From: Rivularia sp. PCC 7116
Lineage (GTDB): Bacteria > Cyanobacteriota > Cyanobacteriia > Cyanobacteriales > Nostocaceae
NCBI RefSeq assembly: GCF_000316665.1
Contig: NC_019678.1
Coordinates: forward strand, 6,138,001-6,202,000
Reading direction: 5' to 3'
Length of the DNA: 64,000 nt
Shown here: piece after piece, positions 1-8,537 of the stretch
Position numbering within the stretch: the first letter of the stretch is position 1
Layout: each line of letters begins with the position of its first letter
Made by a program: the position numbers and the translations under genes
Notes under the pieces: model-generated
Told to the model about the DNA's origin: nothing
The model's database searches: none
What the model saw: only the letters and a program-made list of their open reading frames with translations

Positions 1-555
1 TAATTCCTCCGGATGTTGCGGTCTTCCATAGCGTTCTAAATATTCAGGAGTCGCACAAGTAATTAAAGGGTCAAGAAATAACCTTCTGGCAATTAAATTA
101 GCGCTATCAGCTAATTCTCCAACGCGAATTACTACATCAAAACCTTCAGCAGCTAAATCAACGTCTCTATCATCAAGAGAAAGGTCAACGGATATTTGGG
201 GATAATCTCTTCTAAACTGAGCTAATAAAATTGTTCCCCACATTCTCCCATAGGCTGTAGACATACTAACTTTCAGTCGTCCACTCGGTTCTGTTTTCGT
301 ATCTTTTAACTCTTGAACTAAGTCATCCATTTCTTCTAAAAGTCTTTGAGCTACTTCATAAAATCTTTCCCCTTCGTTAGTCAAACTCACGCTGCGGGTA
401 GTTCGGTGTAGTAGTTTAACTCCTAACTCCTCTTCGAGTTTCGCGACTGCTTTACTAGTAGCCGGAGGAGAAAGACTTAATACATTCGCAGCTTCGACGA
501 AGCTTTTGGTTTGGGCAACTCGAACAAAGGTTTTGATATTACTCAGGCTTTTCAT
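1..555 (-). CDS. LysR-type transcriptional regulator (5' part, runs off left edge)
   Basis: The first 185 codons of a LysR-type regulator, read leftward with no stop before the window edge, so the C-terminus is missing. The N-terminal winged helix-turn-helix is clear (KTFVRVAQTKSFVEAAN, then PPATSKAVAKLEEELGVKLL, residues about 9-50). The effector-binding domain starts near residue 91 (SGRLKVSMSTAYGRMW). The ATG was chosen because the HTH starts at the usual distance from it. It is divergent from a SnoaL-like gene about 100 bp away, the classic arrangement in which a LysR protein controls its neighbour. The effector is unknown. Confidence 0.85.
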   Translation of the reverse strand, partial: MKSLSNIKTFVRVAQTKSFVEAANVLSLSPPATSKAVAKLEEELGVKLLHRTTRSVSLTNEGERFYEVAQRLLEEMDDLVQELKDTKTEPSGRLKVSMSTAYGRMWGTILLAQFRRDYPQISVDLSLDDRDVDLAAEGFDVVIRVGELADSANLIARRLFLDPLITCATPEYLERYGRPQHPEEL

Positions 556-604
556 CTCTTATTAGTGAATAAAAGTAAATAATAAAATAACTTTTAGCCT
601 ATTT

Positions 605-624
605 ATCTTACTTTATTTAAAGAT
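605..624. promoter_or_regulatory. possible LysR operator (ATCTT-N10-AAGAT)
   Basis: An interrupted palindrome, ATCTT then 10 bp then AAGAT, in the 105-bp gap between the divergent LysR gene and the SnoaL-like gene. It contains a T-N11-A core, the loose consensus for LysR boxes. In such AT-rich DNA the match could be chance. It is offered only because of its position. Confidence 0.3.
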
Positions 625-660
625 TATTCTGTATTTAGAAACAAAAAAGGAGACAAAACT

Positions 661-1161
661 ATGAATTCACAAGAAGTTGTTGATGCTATTGCTCAATCCG
701 AACGCATCGGTCGTCAAATTTACAAGGGTTTTAACGAGCGCAATCTCGACCTCTGGGATGAAGTAATTGCTTCTGATGTGGAAGTACGTAGCACTGTTGG
801 CACAATGCCATTGATTGGTAGAGAAGCACTCAAAAATTGGGCTGCTCAATTCCAATCTGGATTTCGACCTCGATTGGATTTGGTAGACGAAATTTACGGT
901 GTAAATCGCGCTACCATCGCTGTTAATTTGAATTGGAAGCATGACAAGGAATTTTTTGGATTAGAACCCACTGGGAGAATGGGTACTTCAATTGAGTATT
1001 TTATTCTTTGGATAAATAACGGTCAGGTAACGCGCTTTTGGGTAGCAGACCATACGATGGATTTGACTATGTATTTGATTCGCGAACGGGGAATGCACTA
1101 TCCCCAGAATTTTATCCCAGAACCAATTATTCGCGGTTTGGAAGCTAGCAAATTTGATTAA
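661..1161 (+). CDS. SnoaL/NTF2-like protein
   Basis: A 166-residue protein with the look of the SnoaL/NTF2-like alpha+beta barrel fold: an N-terminal helix (IYKGFNERNLDLWDEVIASD), an early strand with VEVRST, and a FRPRLDLVDEIYG strand pair. The family includes small polyketide cyclases, hydratases and non-catalytic binding proteins, so the substrate cannot be named. AAAGGAGA lies about 7 nt before the ATG and supports the start. It is the first gene of a rightward set with a quinone oxidoreductase and a small NADP-binding oxidoreductase, and is probably controlled by the divergent LysR gene. Confidence 0.75.
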   Translation: MNSQEVVDAIAQSERIGRQIYKGFNERNLDLWDEVIASDVEVRSTVGTMPLIGREALKNWAAQFQSGFRPRLDLVDEIYGVNRATIAVNLNWKHDKEFFGLEPTGRMGTSIEYFILWINNGQVTRFWVADHTMDLTMYLIRERGMHYPQNFIPEPIIRGLEASKFD

Positions 1162-1234
1162 TCAGAAAGTGCAAGCAATTCATTTTTACTGACAAAGAAA
1201 TTTTCAACTATTGAGCTTACAAAGCAATATAACT

Positions 1235-2224
1235 ATGAAAACCATTCAAGTAACCGAACATGGTGCGGCAGATGTTCTTAAATTAATCGAAACAGAAATT
1301 CCCCAACCAAAGCCCGGACAAACTTTAGTTAAAATCCACTATGCAGGAGTAAATTTTATCGATGTAGCGATGCGTCGCGGTTGGTATCCCAATCCACCTG
1401 TTCCTACTCCCTTTATTCCCGGTCCTGAAGGGGCTGGTGAAGTGATTGCTATCGGAGAAGGTGTAACCGAGGTAAAAGTAGGCGACCGCGTTAGCTTTAT
1501 GCAGGAAGAAGAGGCTGGTTTAGACCGTGCATATGCTGAATATATTCCTATTGCGGCTTGGAAACTAATTCCTCTTCCCGATGATATCTCTTTTGAGACG
1601 GCAGCAGCTATGACAGCCCAGGGTTTAACAACCCACTATATGATGAACGATTTTGTGCGGCTTGAGCCTGGAAAGACTGTCTTAATTCATGCAGCAGCAG
1701 GGGGAATGGGTTTAAATCTCGTCCAGTGGGCAAAACATCTGGGTGCATTTGTTATCGGTACTGCGTCTAGCGAGCATAAAGCACAAAGAGCTTTGGCATT
1801 AGGGGCTTCGGAGATTATTAACTATACCCAAGAAAATTTTGTCGAGCGAGTCAAAAAATTTACTGATGGTAAAGGTGCAGATTTAATCATAGACGGAGTA
1901 GGTAAAACAACCTTGTCAGGTGACTTTGAAGCGGTTGCAACACGGGGACATATTGTGACCTACGGAATTGCTGGTGGTATGCCAGACAATATCAATCCTT
2001 TCGATTTACTTTATCGTTCTCGAACTCTTCATGGTGCAGATTTATTTGATTATGTTGCCAATCGTGAAGAAAGAATTATGAGAGCTAATGCAGTTTGGCA
2101 AGCTATTAGGGAAGGATGGCTCAAGCCTCAAATTTCTCAGATATTTCCTCTAGAAGATGCTATAGCAGCCCATCAGCTTATAGAAGACCGTAACAACATG
2201 GGCAAAATTTTACTCAAGATATAG
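1235..2224 (+). CDS. NADPH:quinone oxidoreductase-like (zinc-independent MDR family)
   Basis: A medium-chain dehydrogenase/reductase of 329 residues. The N-terminal GroES-like domain has FIDVAMRRGWYP and PGPEGAGEVIAIGEGV. The Rossmann domain carries HAAAGGMGLNLVQWAKHLGA and the ALGASEIINY segment usual for quinone reductases (QOR). No structural-zinc cysteine cluster is visible, as in QOR rather than alcohol dehydrogenases. Known members reduce quinones or enones with NADPH. The ATG giving MKTIQVTEHGAADVL was preferred over an upstream in-frame TTG because family members start there, although no strong ribosome site precedes it. A C-terminal fragment of a similar gene lies near 4.6 kb. Confidence 0.88.
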   Translation: MKTIQVTEHGAADVLKLIETEIPQPKPGQTLVKIHYAGVNFIDVAMRRGWYPNPPVPTPFIPGPEGAGEVIAIGEGVTEVKVGDRVSFMQEEEAGLDRAYAEYIPIAAWKLIPLPDDISFETAAAMTAQGLTTHYMMNDFVRLEPGKTVLIHAAAGGMGLNLVQWAKHLGAFVIGTASSEHKAQRALALGASEIINYTQENFVERVKKFTDGKGADLIIDGVGKTTLSGDFEAVATRGHIVTYGIAGGMPDNINPFDLLYRSRTLHGADLFDYVANREERIMRANAVWQAIREGWLKPQISQIFPLEDAIAAHQLIEDRNNMGKILLKI

Positions 2225-2270
2225 CGAGCATCCAGTTAATCAATTAATGAAATAAAAAAGGAGATTTAAG

Positions 2271-2900
2271 ATGAAAATCGGTATAATCGGCGCAGGAGCA
2301 ATTGGTAAAAAATACGGAGAATTGTTTAAAAGAGCAGGTCATGAGGTGATGTTATCGTCTCGCAATCCTGAGAATATTGAGGCTGGTAATTATCAAATAG
2401 GTACCGTTACCCAAGCAGCAGCTTTTGGCGAAGTTATCATTCTAGCCGTAAATTACCGCACAGTTAACTCGGCAATTGACCAGATGAAAAATCACTTTGA
2501 CGGTAAACTGGTAATTGATACAACCAACCCGCTTTATAGCGATGAAAATGGCAATTTGAAGCAACTTATTGGAGAAAATGAAGTTGCTGGTGTAGTGATG
2601 CAGCAGAAAATCAATACTGCTCGTGTTGCCAAAGCTTTTACTACGTTATGGACTGGATATGTAGAACAATACAGTAATGTTCTAGAACCAAGCCTTGTTA
2701 TGACCTACGCTGTGGATGAAGAGAGAGATGAGCGGGTAGTCAGACAGCTTATCGAAGATTCGGGCTTAATTCCCTTCAAAGTTGGAACTGTAGCACAATC
2801 AAGTCCTCTTGACCCAGGTAGTCCGCTTTGGAACGTTAAGCTAACACCCGAACAAGCACAAGAAAAGCTTCGCACTTTGAGAACAACTGTTAAAGCATAA
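2271..2900 (+). CDS. NADP-binding oxidoreductase, F420-reductase (NPR)-like
   Basis: A 209-residue protein opening with a Rossmann nucleotide site (MKIGIIGAGAIGKKYGELFK) and SSRNPE after strand 2. This is the signature of the NADPH-dependent F420 reductase/NADP oxidoreductase family. VIDTTNPLYSD and RVAKAFTTLW are the conserved later blocks. Whether it uses F420, a flavin or another acceptor cannot be seen. AAAAGGAG sits at good distance before the ATG. It is the third gene in the row after the SnoaL-like and quinone reductase genes, and a hairpin terminator follows. A related gene occurs near 6.1-6.8 kb. Confidence 0.82.
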   Translation: MKIGIIGAGAIGKKYGELFKRAGHEVMLSSRNPENIEAGNYQIGTVTQAAAFGEVIILAVNYRTVNSAIDQMKNHFDGKLVIDTTNPLYSDENGNLKQLIGENEVAGVVMQQKINTARVAKAFTTLWTGYVEQYSNVLEPSLVMTYAVDEERDERVVRQLIEDSGLIPFKVGTVAQSSPLDPGSPLWNVKLTPEQAQEKLRTLRTTVKA

Positions 2901-2949
2901 TGCAGGTGCTTGAATTATTAGCTTGTTTAACTAATTCTAAAGCTATCAA

Positions 2950-2977
2950 AAGCCCCCGTATTTTATACGTGGGCTAT
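2950..2977 (+). terminator. rho-independent terminator
   Basis: The stem AGCCCCCGTAT / ATACGTGGGCT (one bulged or mismatched base) with a TTT loop is followed by ATTTTA. It sits about 50 bp after the stop of the NADP oxidoreductase gene and closes that rightward unit. Confidence 0.7.
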
Positions 2978-2984
2978 TTTACCC

Positions 2985-3190
2985 TTCGGGTATCTCCCTC
3001 CGGGAGACGCTACGCTAACAACAGTCGCACTCTGCGAGAAAGCTTCGCTTACATGGGGGAGACCACGCCAGTTCCTACAACGGAGCGCCACTTGCTACAA
3101 CCGTCGTGTTCCTCGGCAACGCAGTGGCTTGGGAACCTCCGCAACGGACTGGCTCCCCAAGACCGCGCTGTTTCACGTAGGTGCGCGTAG
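2985..3190. repeat. dispersed palindromic repeat cluster (non-coding)
   Basis: GC-rich patchwork of short inverted repeats (CCCTCCGGGAGACGCTACGC, CTGCGAGAAAGCTTCG and similar) of the kind scattered through Nostocales intergenic DNA. A 96-codon open frame across it has no family features and a composition unlike its neighbours, so it is not called as a gene. A CTCCGGGCACGCTACGCTAAC block near 40.08 kb is a relative of the same motif. Confidence 0.6.
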
Positions 3191-4087
3191 TTACAATGAT
3201 GTTTTGAAATCCGCTACAGCTAAATCAACAAACGCTCTGACTTTGGGTGTCATGTAACGACTGGAGGTAAAAATCGCAGACACGGGTACGGGTACTCTTT
3301 CCCAATCTTTGAGTATTTGAGTCAGTCTACCCTGGGAAACTAATGGTGCTGCCTGAAAATGCGGTAACAAAGCAATACCTAGTCCGTCTGCTGCTAAATC
3401 TCTAGCTGCCAAACTATTGTTAATTATACATAGCGCTTCGCCAGTAATCTCCTGCCTTTGTTTACCCTTCACTAACAACCAGACAGGTTTACCCTTGGGA
3501 GAAAACATAATCAGCGAATGTTCTGATAAAGCTTGTAAAGATTCGGGTTCTCCCCGCGCATGAACGTAGGCACAACTTGCGTACAAACCATAGCGAATGC
3601 AGCCCAAAGGACGAACAGATAACTCCGAATCCACTAACGGTCCTACCCGAATCGCAACATCAATACCTTCGTGAATCACATCTACTATACGATTAGAAAA
3701 ATCTGCTTCCACCTGCACTTGGGGATATCGTTTGAGATATTCCGATATCCAACAATTGACTCGCATTAACCCAAACTCCGTTCCTGCGGTTACTTTAAGC
3801 AGTCCGCGAGGCTCTCCATGAGCTTGAGCAATACAGGCTTCTGTCTCTTCCAATGCATTCAAAATACCACAAGCTCGCTCGTATAAATCGCGACCAATTT
3901 CAGTGATGCTTAAGCTTCGGGTTGAGCGTTTTAAGAGTTGTACACCCAAGCGTTTTTCTAAGCGACTAACGACTCGGCTAACGTGTGCTTTGTCTTTATC
4001 AAGCATTTCACCTGCTGCGGTAAAACTCCCAGCATCAATAACAGCGCGGAAAATTTCGAGGGATTCAAGGTCGATTGTTGATTGCAT
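3191..4087 (-). CDS. LysR-type transcriptional regulator
   Basis: A complete 298-residue LysR regulator. The HTH is at residues about 7-50 (LEIFRAVIDAGSFTAAGEML, then KAHVSRVVSRLEKRLGVQLL), with the effector-binding domain following (GLLKVTAGTEFGLM; later GLGIALLPHF, a hallmark of this domain). An upstream in-frame TTG exists, but the ATG giving MQSTIDLESLEIF matches normal LysR length. It is divergent from the antibiotic-monooxygenase-like gene and probably regulates the rightward row of redox genes there. It is a different paralogue from the LysR at the left edge, and both belong to the group with short RSTRS/RTTRS wings. Confidence 0.9.
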   Translation of the reverse strand: MQSTIDLESLEIFRAVIDAGSFTAAGEMLDKDKAHVSRVVSRLEKRLGVQLLKRSTRSLSITEIGRDLYERACGILNALEETEACIAQAHGEPRGLLKVTAGTEFGLMRVNCWISEYLKRYPQVQVEADFSNRIVDVIHEGIDVAIRVGPLVDSELSVRPLGCIRYGLYASCAYVHARGEPESLQALSEHSLIMFSPKGKPVWLLVKGKQRQEITGEALCIINNSLAARDLAADGLGIALLPHFQAAPLVSQGRLTQILKDWERVPVPVSAIFTSSRYMTPKVRAFVDLAVADFKTSL

Positions 4088-4204
4088 AGTCAACAGTCTA
4101 TTGCAATTTTGGGTATTTATCAATCCAATAAAACTAGATAAAGTTTAGTCATGGATGCAAAAACAACATTCCAATCCAAAGAATTTAAACAAAAAGAGGT
4201 CATT

Positions 4205-4564
4205 ATGAGTGGACAACAAACTCAACAAACTCTCCAACAAAGATTACACTCAACATTAGATAATCCGAATCAGCCCTTTGCTTTACTTACCACCGTTCGT
4301 GTCAAAGACAAAGCAGCAGGTGACCGTTTGGAAGCAGCAATGCAAACCGTTGTAGAGAAATCGCGTCAGGAAGCAGGGAATATTACCTATCACGTCAATC
4401 GCGATGCTAATGACCCAACCATTTTCTACTTTTACGACCGTTGGAATTCAATTGATGCTGTTGATTTCCACGAACAAACCGAATATTTCAAAGCTGGATT
4501 GGTGGTATTGAAGGAAGTCATTGCTGAGCCACCAACAACAACCATTCTGCAAATTGCTTACTAA
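4205..4564 (+). CDS. antibiotic biosynthesis monooxygenase (ABM)-like protein
   Basis: A 119-residue ABM-fold (dimeric alpha+beta barrel) protein. It has a strand FALLTTVRVKDKAAGDRLEA, a helix with TVVEKSRQEAGNITYHVNRD, and FYFYDRWNSIDAVDFHEQTE, the conserved block in which the His faces the active pocket. Members are cofactor-free monooxygenases acting on quinones/polyketides, or of unknown function. The internal ATG was preferred because AAAGAGG lies just upstream and the first 18 codons of the longer frame look non-conserved. It lies divergently from a LysR gene and heads a rightward redox set. Confidence 0.8.
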   Translation: MSGQQTQQTLQQRLHSTLDNPNQPFALLTTVRVKDKAAGDRLEAAMQTVVEKSRQEAGNITYHVNRDANDPTIFYFYDRWNSIDAVDFHEQTEYFKAGLVVLKEVIAEPPTTTILQIAY

Positions 4565-4576
4565 GACAAAGAATAA

Positions 4577-4819
4577 TATCAATACGTACTGTCTTTAGTT
4601 GACCGTTCTCGCATTGTTGCAGGTTTCATGATCTTCGATTTTATTCGCGATCGCCAACAATTATTGGAACGAAGCAACAAAGTATTTGAAGCTTTTAGAG
4701 CAGGAATTATTAATCCCCAAATTGCCAAGACGTTTCCCCTCAAAGACGCAGCACAAGCTCATCAAGAGCAAGAAAACAGCAAGCGAGTTGGTAAACTTCT
4801 GCTCAAGGCTGCTAGTTAA
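4577..4819 (+). pseudogene. C-terminal remnant of a zinc-independent quinone oxidoreductase
   Basis: About 80 codons matching only the end of the MDR/quinone reductase family: QYVLSLVDRSRIVAGFMIFD, then FPLKDAAQAHQ and KRVGKLLLKA, the conserved final segment (compare FPLEDAIAAHQ and MGKILLKI in the complete gene upstream). The in-frame reading extends upstream of the first ATG to a stop, so there is no proper start and the catalytic and nucleotide domains are absent. Best read as a decayed copy left by duplication of the module. Confidence 0.75.
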
Positions 4820-4854
4820 TCAAAACCCGAAATCAGTCTTGTGGAGAAATTGAG

Positions 4855-5283
4855 ATGAAAACATTAACAAAAATTAAAACAGTACAAAAGTTTCTAGAAG
4901 CACAGTATGCAGGTGATTTTGACCGGGCTTTTCAATCCTACGCTCAACCTGATTTTCAATGGATTGTCGGTAGTAGTGATAATGAAATCCTGCGAGAAGC
5001 AATTCCTTGGGCTGGTTACACCCATAAAGGTAAAGAAGGCTATATCAGATTGACGACGCTATTGTTTTCAGAATTTGAAGCACTTGAATTTGAACCAAAA
5101 CGCTATAACGATGCTGGTGAAACCGTTTTTGTCGAAGGTCACTTTACCTTCCGTCATCGTCAAACCGGAAAAATCGCAGATAGTGACTGGATTGCTCGCT
5201 TCGATATGCGAGATGGTCTGATTGCAGGTGGTCAATTTTACGAAAATACCGCTGGTGTTGCATTAGCCCGCAAAGCAGCTTAG
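4855..5283 (+). CDS. SnoaL-like polyketide cyclase family protein
   Basis: A 142-residue SnoaL-like protein: an N-terminal helix (QKFLEAQYAGDFDRAFQSYA), then DFQWIVGSSDNE, the GYTHKGKEGY segment typical of the family, VFVEGHFTFRHRQTGK, and DWIARFDMRDGLIAGGQFYE. The strand-rich cone fold binds small hydrophobic compounds, and the reaction cannot be named. GTGGAGAAATTGAG precedes the ATG. It is the second SnoaL-like gene of the window, supporting the idea of a duplicated small redox module. Confidence 0.8.
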   Translation: MKTLTKIKTVQKFLEAQYAGDFDRAFQSYAQPDFQWIVGSSDNEILREAIPWAGYTHKGKEGYIRLTTLLFSEFEALEFEPKRYNDAGETVFVEGHFTFRHRQTGKIADSDWIARFDMRDGLIAGGQFYENTAGVALARKAA

Positions 5284-5330
5284 AACAAATACCGTACAAG
5301 AGTTACAGAAACTAGAAAAAGGAAAATACC

Positions 5331-6074
5331 ATGAAAAGCATAACAATTGATTTAACGGGTAAAGTTGCATTGGTTACTGGAGGTACGCGAGGTATCGGTC
5401 GAGCCATTGTAGAAGATTTAGCAAATCATGGCGCAACAGTTGCTTTTACCTACGTCAACAGTGTCGATAAAGCAAGGGAATTAGAACAAGAGCTTGCTAG
5501 TAAGTCTAAAGTCAAAGGATTTAAGTCAGATATTTCCGATATAGCCCACTTAGATGAGCTTGTTAATTCGCTAAAAGCTGAATTTGGCTCCATAGATATT
5601 GTAGTAAATAATGCTGGTAGCTTTCTCAGCAAATCCTTTGAAGAGATGACAGAATCTGAATATGATTGGTTGTTTGGAACCAATGTCAAGGGAGCGTTTT
5701 TCCTCACCCAGAAGTTACTTCCGCTATTAAGCGACAATGGACGCATCATCAATATGTCATCAGGTAGCACAAAGCATCACGTACCTCAAACAAGTGTATA
5801 TGCAGCTACTAAAGGAGCAATTGAACAATTTACTCGGATGTGGTCTAAAGAATTAGCTCCCCGCAACATCACGGTAAATAGTATTCTCCCCGGTTATACC
5901 GCTACAGACTGGGTTAGCTATGTACCTTCCGAGCAAAAAGAATCGATGGCAAGTCAAGCAGCATTAGGTCGTCTTGGCTCCGCAGAAGATATCTCGCAAG
6001 CAGTTCTATTTCTCGCATCTGATTTAAGTAGATGGGTTACTGGTCAACAAATTGCTGTTGATGGTGGATTGTAA
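5331..6074 (+). CDS. short-chain dehydrogenase/reductase (SDR)
   Basis: A classical SDR of 247 residues. The cofactor motif TGGTRGIG is at residues 16-23, and VNNAGSF is the structural NNAG motif. A catalytic Ser (INMSSGS) is followed by YAATK, the Tyr-x-x-x-Lys pair. The C-terminus has PGYTATDW and GRLGSAEDISQAVLFLASD, ending WVTGQQIAVDGGL as in FabG-like and glucose dehydrogenase-like members. All catalytic residues are present, so activity on a keto or hydroxyl substrate with NAD(P)H is expected. AAAAGGAAAA precedes the ATG. It lies between the SnoaL-like gene and the second NADP oxidoreductase and is probably co-transcribed. Confidence 0.92.
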   Translation: MKSITIDLTGKVALVTGGTRGIGRAIVEDLANHGATVAFTYVNSVDKARELEQELASKSKVKGFKSDISDIAHLDELVNSLKAEFGSIDIVVNNAGSFLSKSFEEMTESEYDWLFGTNVKGAFFLTQKLLPLLSDNGRIINMSSGSTKHHVPQTSVYAATKGAIEQFTRMWSKELAPRNITVNSILPGYTATDWVSYVPSEQKESMASQAALGRLGSAEDISQAVLFLASDLSRWVTGQQIAVDGGL

Positions 6075-6130
6075 TCCAAAACAATCAGAAATTCAGGTAT
6101 TACTGTCAAAAATTTATAGGAGAAATCAAA

Positions 6131-6808
6131 ATGAAAATTGGCATTATCAACGCAGGAAATATTGGTCGTACATTAGCTCAATCTTGGTTGAAAGCAGGTC
6201 ACGAACTCAAACTAGCAAAAGCTGGAGATCAAACTAAATTAGAGAATTTTCTGAAAACAGTGGAAGGTGGAACTAAAGGTAGTGCTAAAGAAGCTGCTGA
6301 ATTTGGAGATGTAGCTCTATTCTCAGTGTACTGGGGTAATCTAGATGCAACCTTAGCTGAAGTTGGCGAACTTGAGGATAAGATTGTCATCGACACTATG
6401 AACCCGCTTAAAGTCACTCCAGAGTTTGAGCATTATCACGATTTGGAGTTTATGAAATCGAATTCAACTTCTGAAGAATTGCAAAAGCGACTTCCCAAAG
6501 CTCGTGTGGTGAAAGCATTTAGTACAATGCCATCCAATTTACTAGATGCTAGTCAATGGGCTAAAAATCCAGTTTTACCTCCTGTATTCATCGCTGGAGA
6601 TGACCCAGAAGCCAAGAAAATTGTTGCTCAACTTGCGCGAGATGCTGGTTTTCAATCTTTTGATGCTGGAGAACTTGCCAACGGTCGTTATATCGAACAA
6701 ATGGGAGTGTTGTTACACCATGTAGGTACCCATCAGTTTCGAGGTGACTACGGAAGACTTGCTCCAACGTTTTTACAAGCTTCAAAAATAGAAACAAGCG
6801 AAGTTTAG
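6131..6808 (+). CDS. NADP-binding oxidoreductase, F420-reductase (NPR)-like
   Basis: A 225-residue protein of the same family as the gene at 2.3-2.9 kb. It starts with a Rossmann site (MKIGIINAGNIGRTLAQSWL) and has VIDTMNPLKVTPE and RVVKAFSTMPSNLLD, then GDDPEAKKIVAQLARDAGF, which are standard blocks. TATAGGAGAAATC precedes the ATG. The final codons overlap the end of the convergent gene by 4 bp. No terminator lies between them, so transcription probably collides or reads through. Confidence 0.82.
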   Translation: MKIGIINAGNIGRTLAQSWLKAGHELKLAKAGDQTKLENFLKTVEGGTKGSAKEAAEFGDVALFSVYWGNLDATLAEVGELEDKIVIDTMNPLKVTPEFEHYHDLEFMKSNSTSEELQKRLPKARVVKAFSTMPSNLLDASQWAKNPVLPPVFIAGDDPEAKKIVAQLARDAGFQSFDAGELANGRYIEQMGVLLHHVGTHQFRGDYGRLAPTFLQASKIETSEV

Positions 6809-7638
6809 TTAAGCAGAACCTTCTCAACCCTCGTCGGAATATTCTCTTCCGCACAAGCTTTCAAAACCTTAATAGCAGTTTTATTGCTCTTAGTCGCGAA
6901 ATGCTCCCATATTCTGAGCCAATCATTACAACTAAAAGTATGTACTTGTACTACTCCAAGTTCGGTAATAAATCGACATTCGATAGGTTGGTGAGATATC
7001 TTCATTTTAGAAAGCATTCTAGCTTTTTTAGGTGAATTATCCATCAACCAATCATAATTCATTTCAATACACTGCAATCCCTGTGCATATGAAATCCGAT
7101 ATTCTCCAGTTGCTAATACCAAAACTTCTAAATTAATCTCATCGTTAAGTTGAATTTGAATTGGATTTGCTCTTTTTACTAAAGAACTACTTTTAAAAAA
7201 ACAGGGATTTGGTAAAACAAAGTTTTTCTGCGATTTAAAATTTAATCCCTCTATAAAATCTTCCCATTCTTCACGACATAGAGATAATCGATGATGCTTT
7301 AATTTACCTCCTTCGAGAAGATGCTGTAAATAAGTTGCGATTGCAGGTAAAGTAATTGCATTAATAACAACTTTAGAAGGAATTTTGACATCTATTGTTT
7401 CTAAATTATTGGATTGCACAAAATCTATAACATCCGCTTTCGATTGTCCAACTAATCGTGCGGTTTGACGAGCGCTCATTACTTTCGTACCGTCTGGAAG
7501 TCGATAAGTCGTCCAATAATGATGTCTCCATCGCCACCTAGATAAAGTCGTGTTTGGTATTTTTAAATTACGATTTGGATAAACAATTCTTTTTGAACGG
7601 TTACTTTCTACTGGTTTCAGAGTATTAGATAGATTCAT
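6805..7638 (-). CDS. uncharacterised protein, cyanobacterial
   Basis: A 277-residue soluble protein that I do not recognise. The N-terminal part is basic (SRWRWRHHYWTTYRLPDGTK) and is followed by MSARQTARLVGQSKADVIDF, which could be a small helix-turn-helix of an antirepressor/DNA-binding kind. The C-terminus ends KVLKACAEENIPTRVEKVL. The ATG was chosen over an upstream in-frame TTG. There is no signal peptide or membrane segment. It marks the left border of the plasmid-type gene set and is convergent with the redox genes. A role in gene control is only a guess. Confidence 0.55.
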   Translation of the reverse strand: MNLSNTLKPVESNRSKRIVYPNRNLKIPNTTLSRWRWRHHYWTTYRLPDGTKVMSARQTARLVGQSKADVIDFVQSNNLETIDVKIPSKVVINAITLPAIATYLQHLLEGGKLKHHRLSLCREEWEDFIEGLNFKSQKNFVLPNPCFFKSSSLVKRANPIQIQLNDEINLEVLVLATGEYRISYAQGLQCIEMNYDWLMDNSPKKARMLSKMKISHQPIECRFITELGVVQVHTFSCNDWLRIWEHFATKSNKTAIKVLKACAEENIPTRVEKVLLN

Positions 7639-8057
7639 AATTTGTGATAATGAATTTAGAAAAAATGCTTTTAGCGTTCTTCCATCTAACCGTTTTAACA
7701 ATCTCGTATAATAACTAGATTGTTATCTTCTCTTACTGTTTTTGAGTAGATACACCCGTTTATATTATTTCAAATTTTGTTGATTTTATATTTATCGTTC
7801 TCAGCAATACGAATCAGAAATAATTAGCTTTTGATATGCTATTAAACACTGATTTAACTGTAGCTTAAGTTAATATGAATCAACCAATACTACATAAATA
7901 TTTAAATATTACATTTCGATTTATTGTTTATATTTTTACTTTAAAAATAAATATTATTTGACCTATCTTGACACAAATTTGATGTGAGAAAAGACAAAAC
8001 AACGGTCAATAACTATTAATCCCTTCAATAGCTATCGACCGTTAATATAGTAAAAGC
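7639..8057. other. intergenic region, no gene seen
   Basis: About 420 AT-rich bases between two leftward genes. The right end holds the strong hairpin listed separately. The left part probably carries the promoter of the uncharacterised leftward gene. No open frame with protein-like character and no RNA gene was seen on either strand. Confidence 0.5.
8001..8043 (-). terminator. rho-independent terminator of the mobilisation unit
   Basis: A long hairpin. AACGGTC plus AATAACTATT on one side pairs with AATAGCTAT plus GACCGTT on the other, around a short AATCCCTTC loop, and in the leftward direction it is followed by GTTTTGTCTTTTC. It lies just past the stop of the small TPR-like gene, closing the relaxase operon. 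Confidence 0.7.
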
Positions 8058-8537
8058 TTAATTATTAGTGTATTTTAAAATTAAATCTATATTTTTAGCT
8101 TCTTGCTTTTGACCTTGCTGTAAATAAAGGGTTTTAGCATAGCGAAGGGATTTTTTACCTTCCGCTATATTTTTCTGACAAATTAGACTCATACCTTGCC
8201 CTTCATAGCCTAAAGCGATTTTGGAATCAAGAGAAATTGCTGTTTGAAAAGATTTTTGTGCATTCTTGCAATTAGCTTGATGCTTTTTATTCTGATTTTG
8301 TTGAAACGGTGGTATTTCATTCATCAGTTCGTAACCTCGTTCAGCATATTCCTGTGCCGTTTCAGGTTGCTTCTTAACCTCTGGTTTCTGAAAATTCTCC
8401 GTTACCGATTTGAACCAAAGGTCTACACCTATTATCATTCCAAACAAAGCAAACCCTAATATGTACGACAAAGGATTATTACTCATCAAGAATGATAATA
8501 TTGTCATTTCATTGCGTTCTCTATTCCAACGTGGCAT
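8058..8537 (-). CDS. small membrane-anchored TPR-like protein
   Basis: A 159-residue protein with one N-terminal membrane segment (LSYILGFALFGMIIGVDLWF) and then a soluble domain resembling two tetratricopeptide repeats: AQKSFQTAISLDSKIALGYE and AEGKKSLRYAKTLYLQQGQ. The ATG giving MPRWNRERNEM was chosen because CAAGGAG lies about 8 nt upstream. The longer frame would overlap the relaxase heavily. The start overlaps the end of the relaxase by 17 bp, so the two are translationally coupled. It may be an accessory mobilisation protein, but nothing in the sequence proves that. Confidence 0.65.
   Translation of the reverse strand: MPRWNRERNEMTILSFLMSNNPLSYILGFALFGMIIGVDLWFKSVTENFQKPEVKKQPETAQEYAERGYELMNEIPPFQQNQNKKHQANCKNAQKSFQTAISLDSKIALGYEGQGMSLICQKNIAEGKKSLRYAKTLYLQQGQKQEAKNIDLILKYTNN

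Noticed and set aside
2900-3190. A 96-codon open frame after the NADP oxidoreductase gene
   Set aside because: It crosses a terminator hairpin and GC-rich dispersed repeats; the composition and lack of any motif mark it as non-coding.
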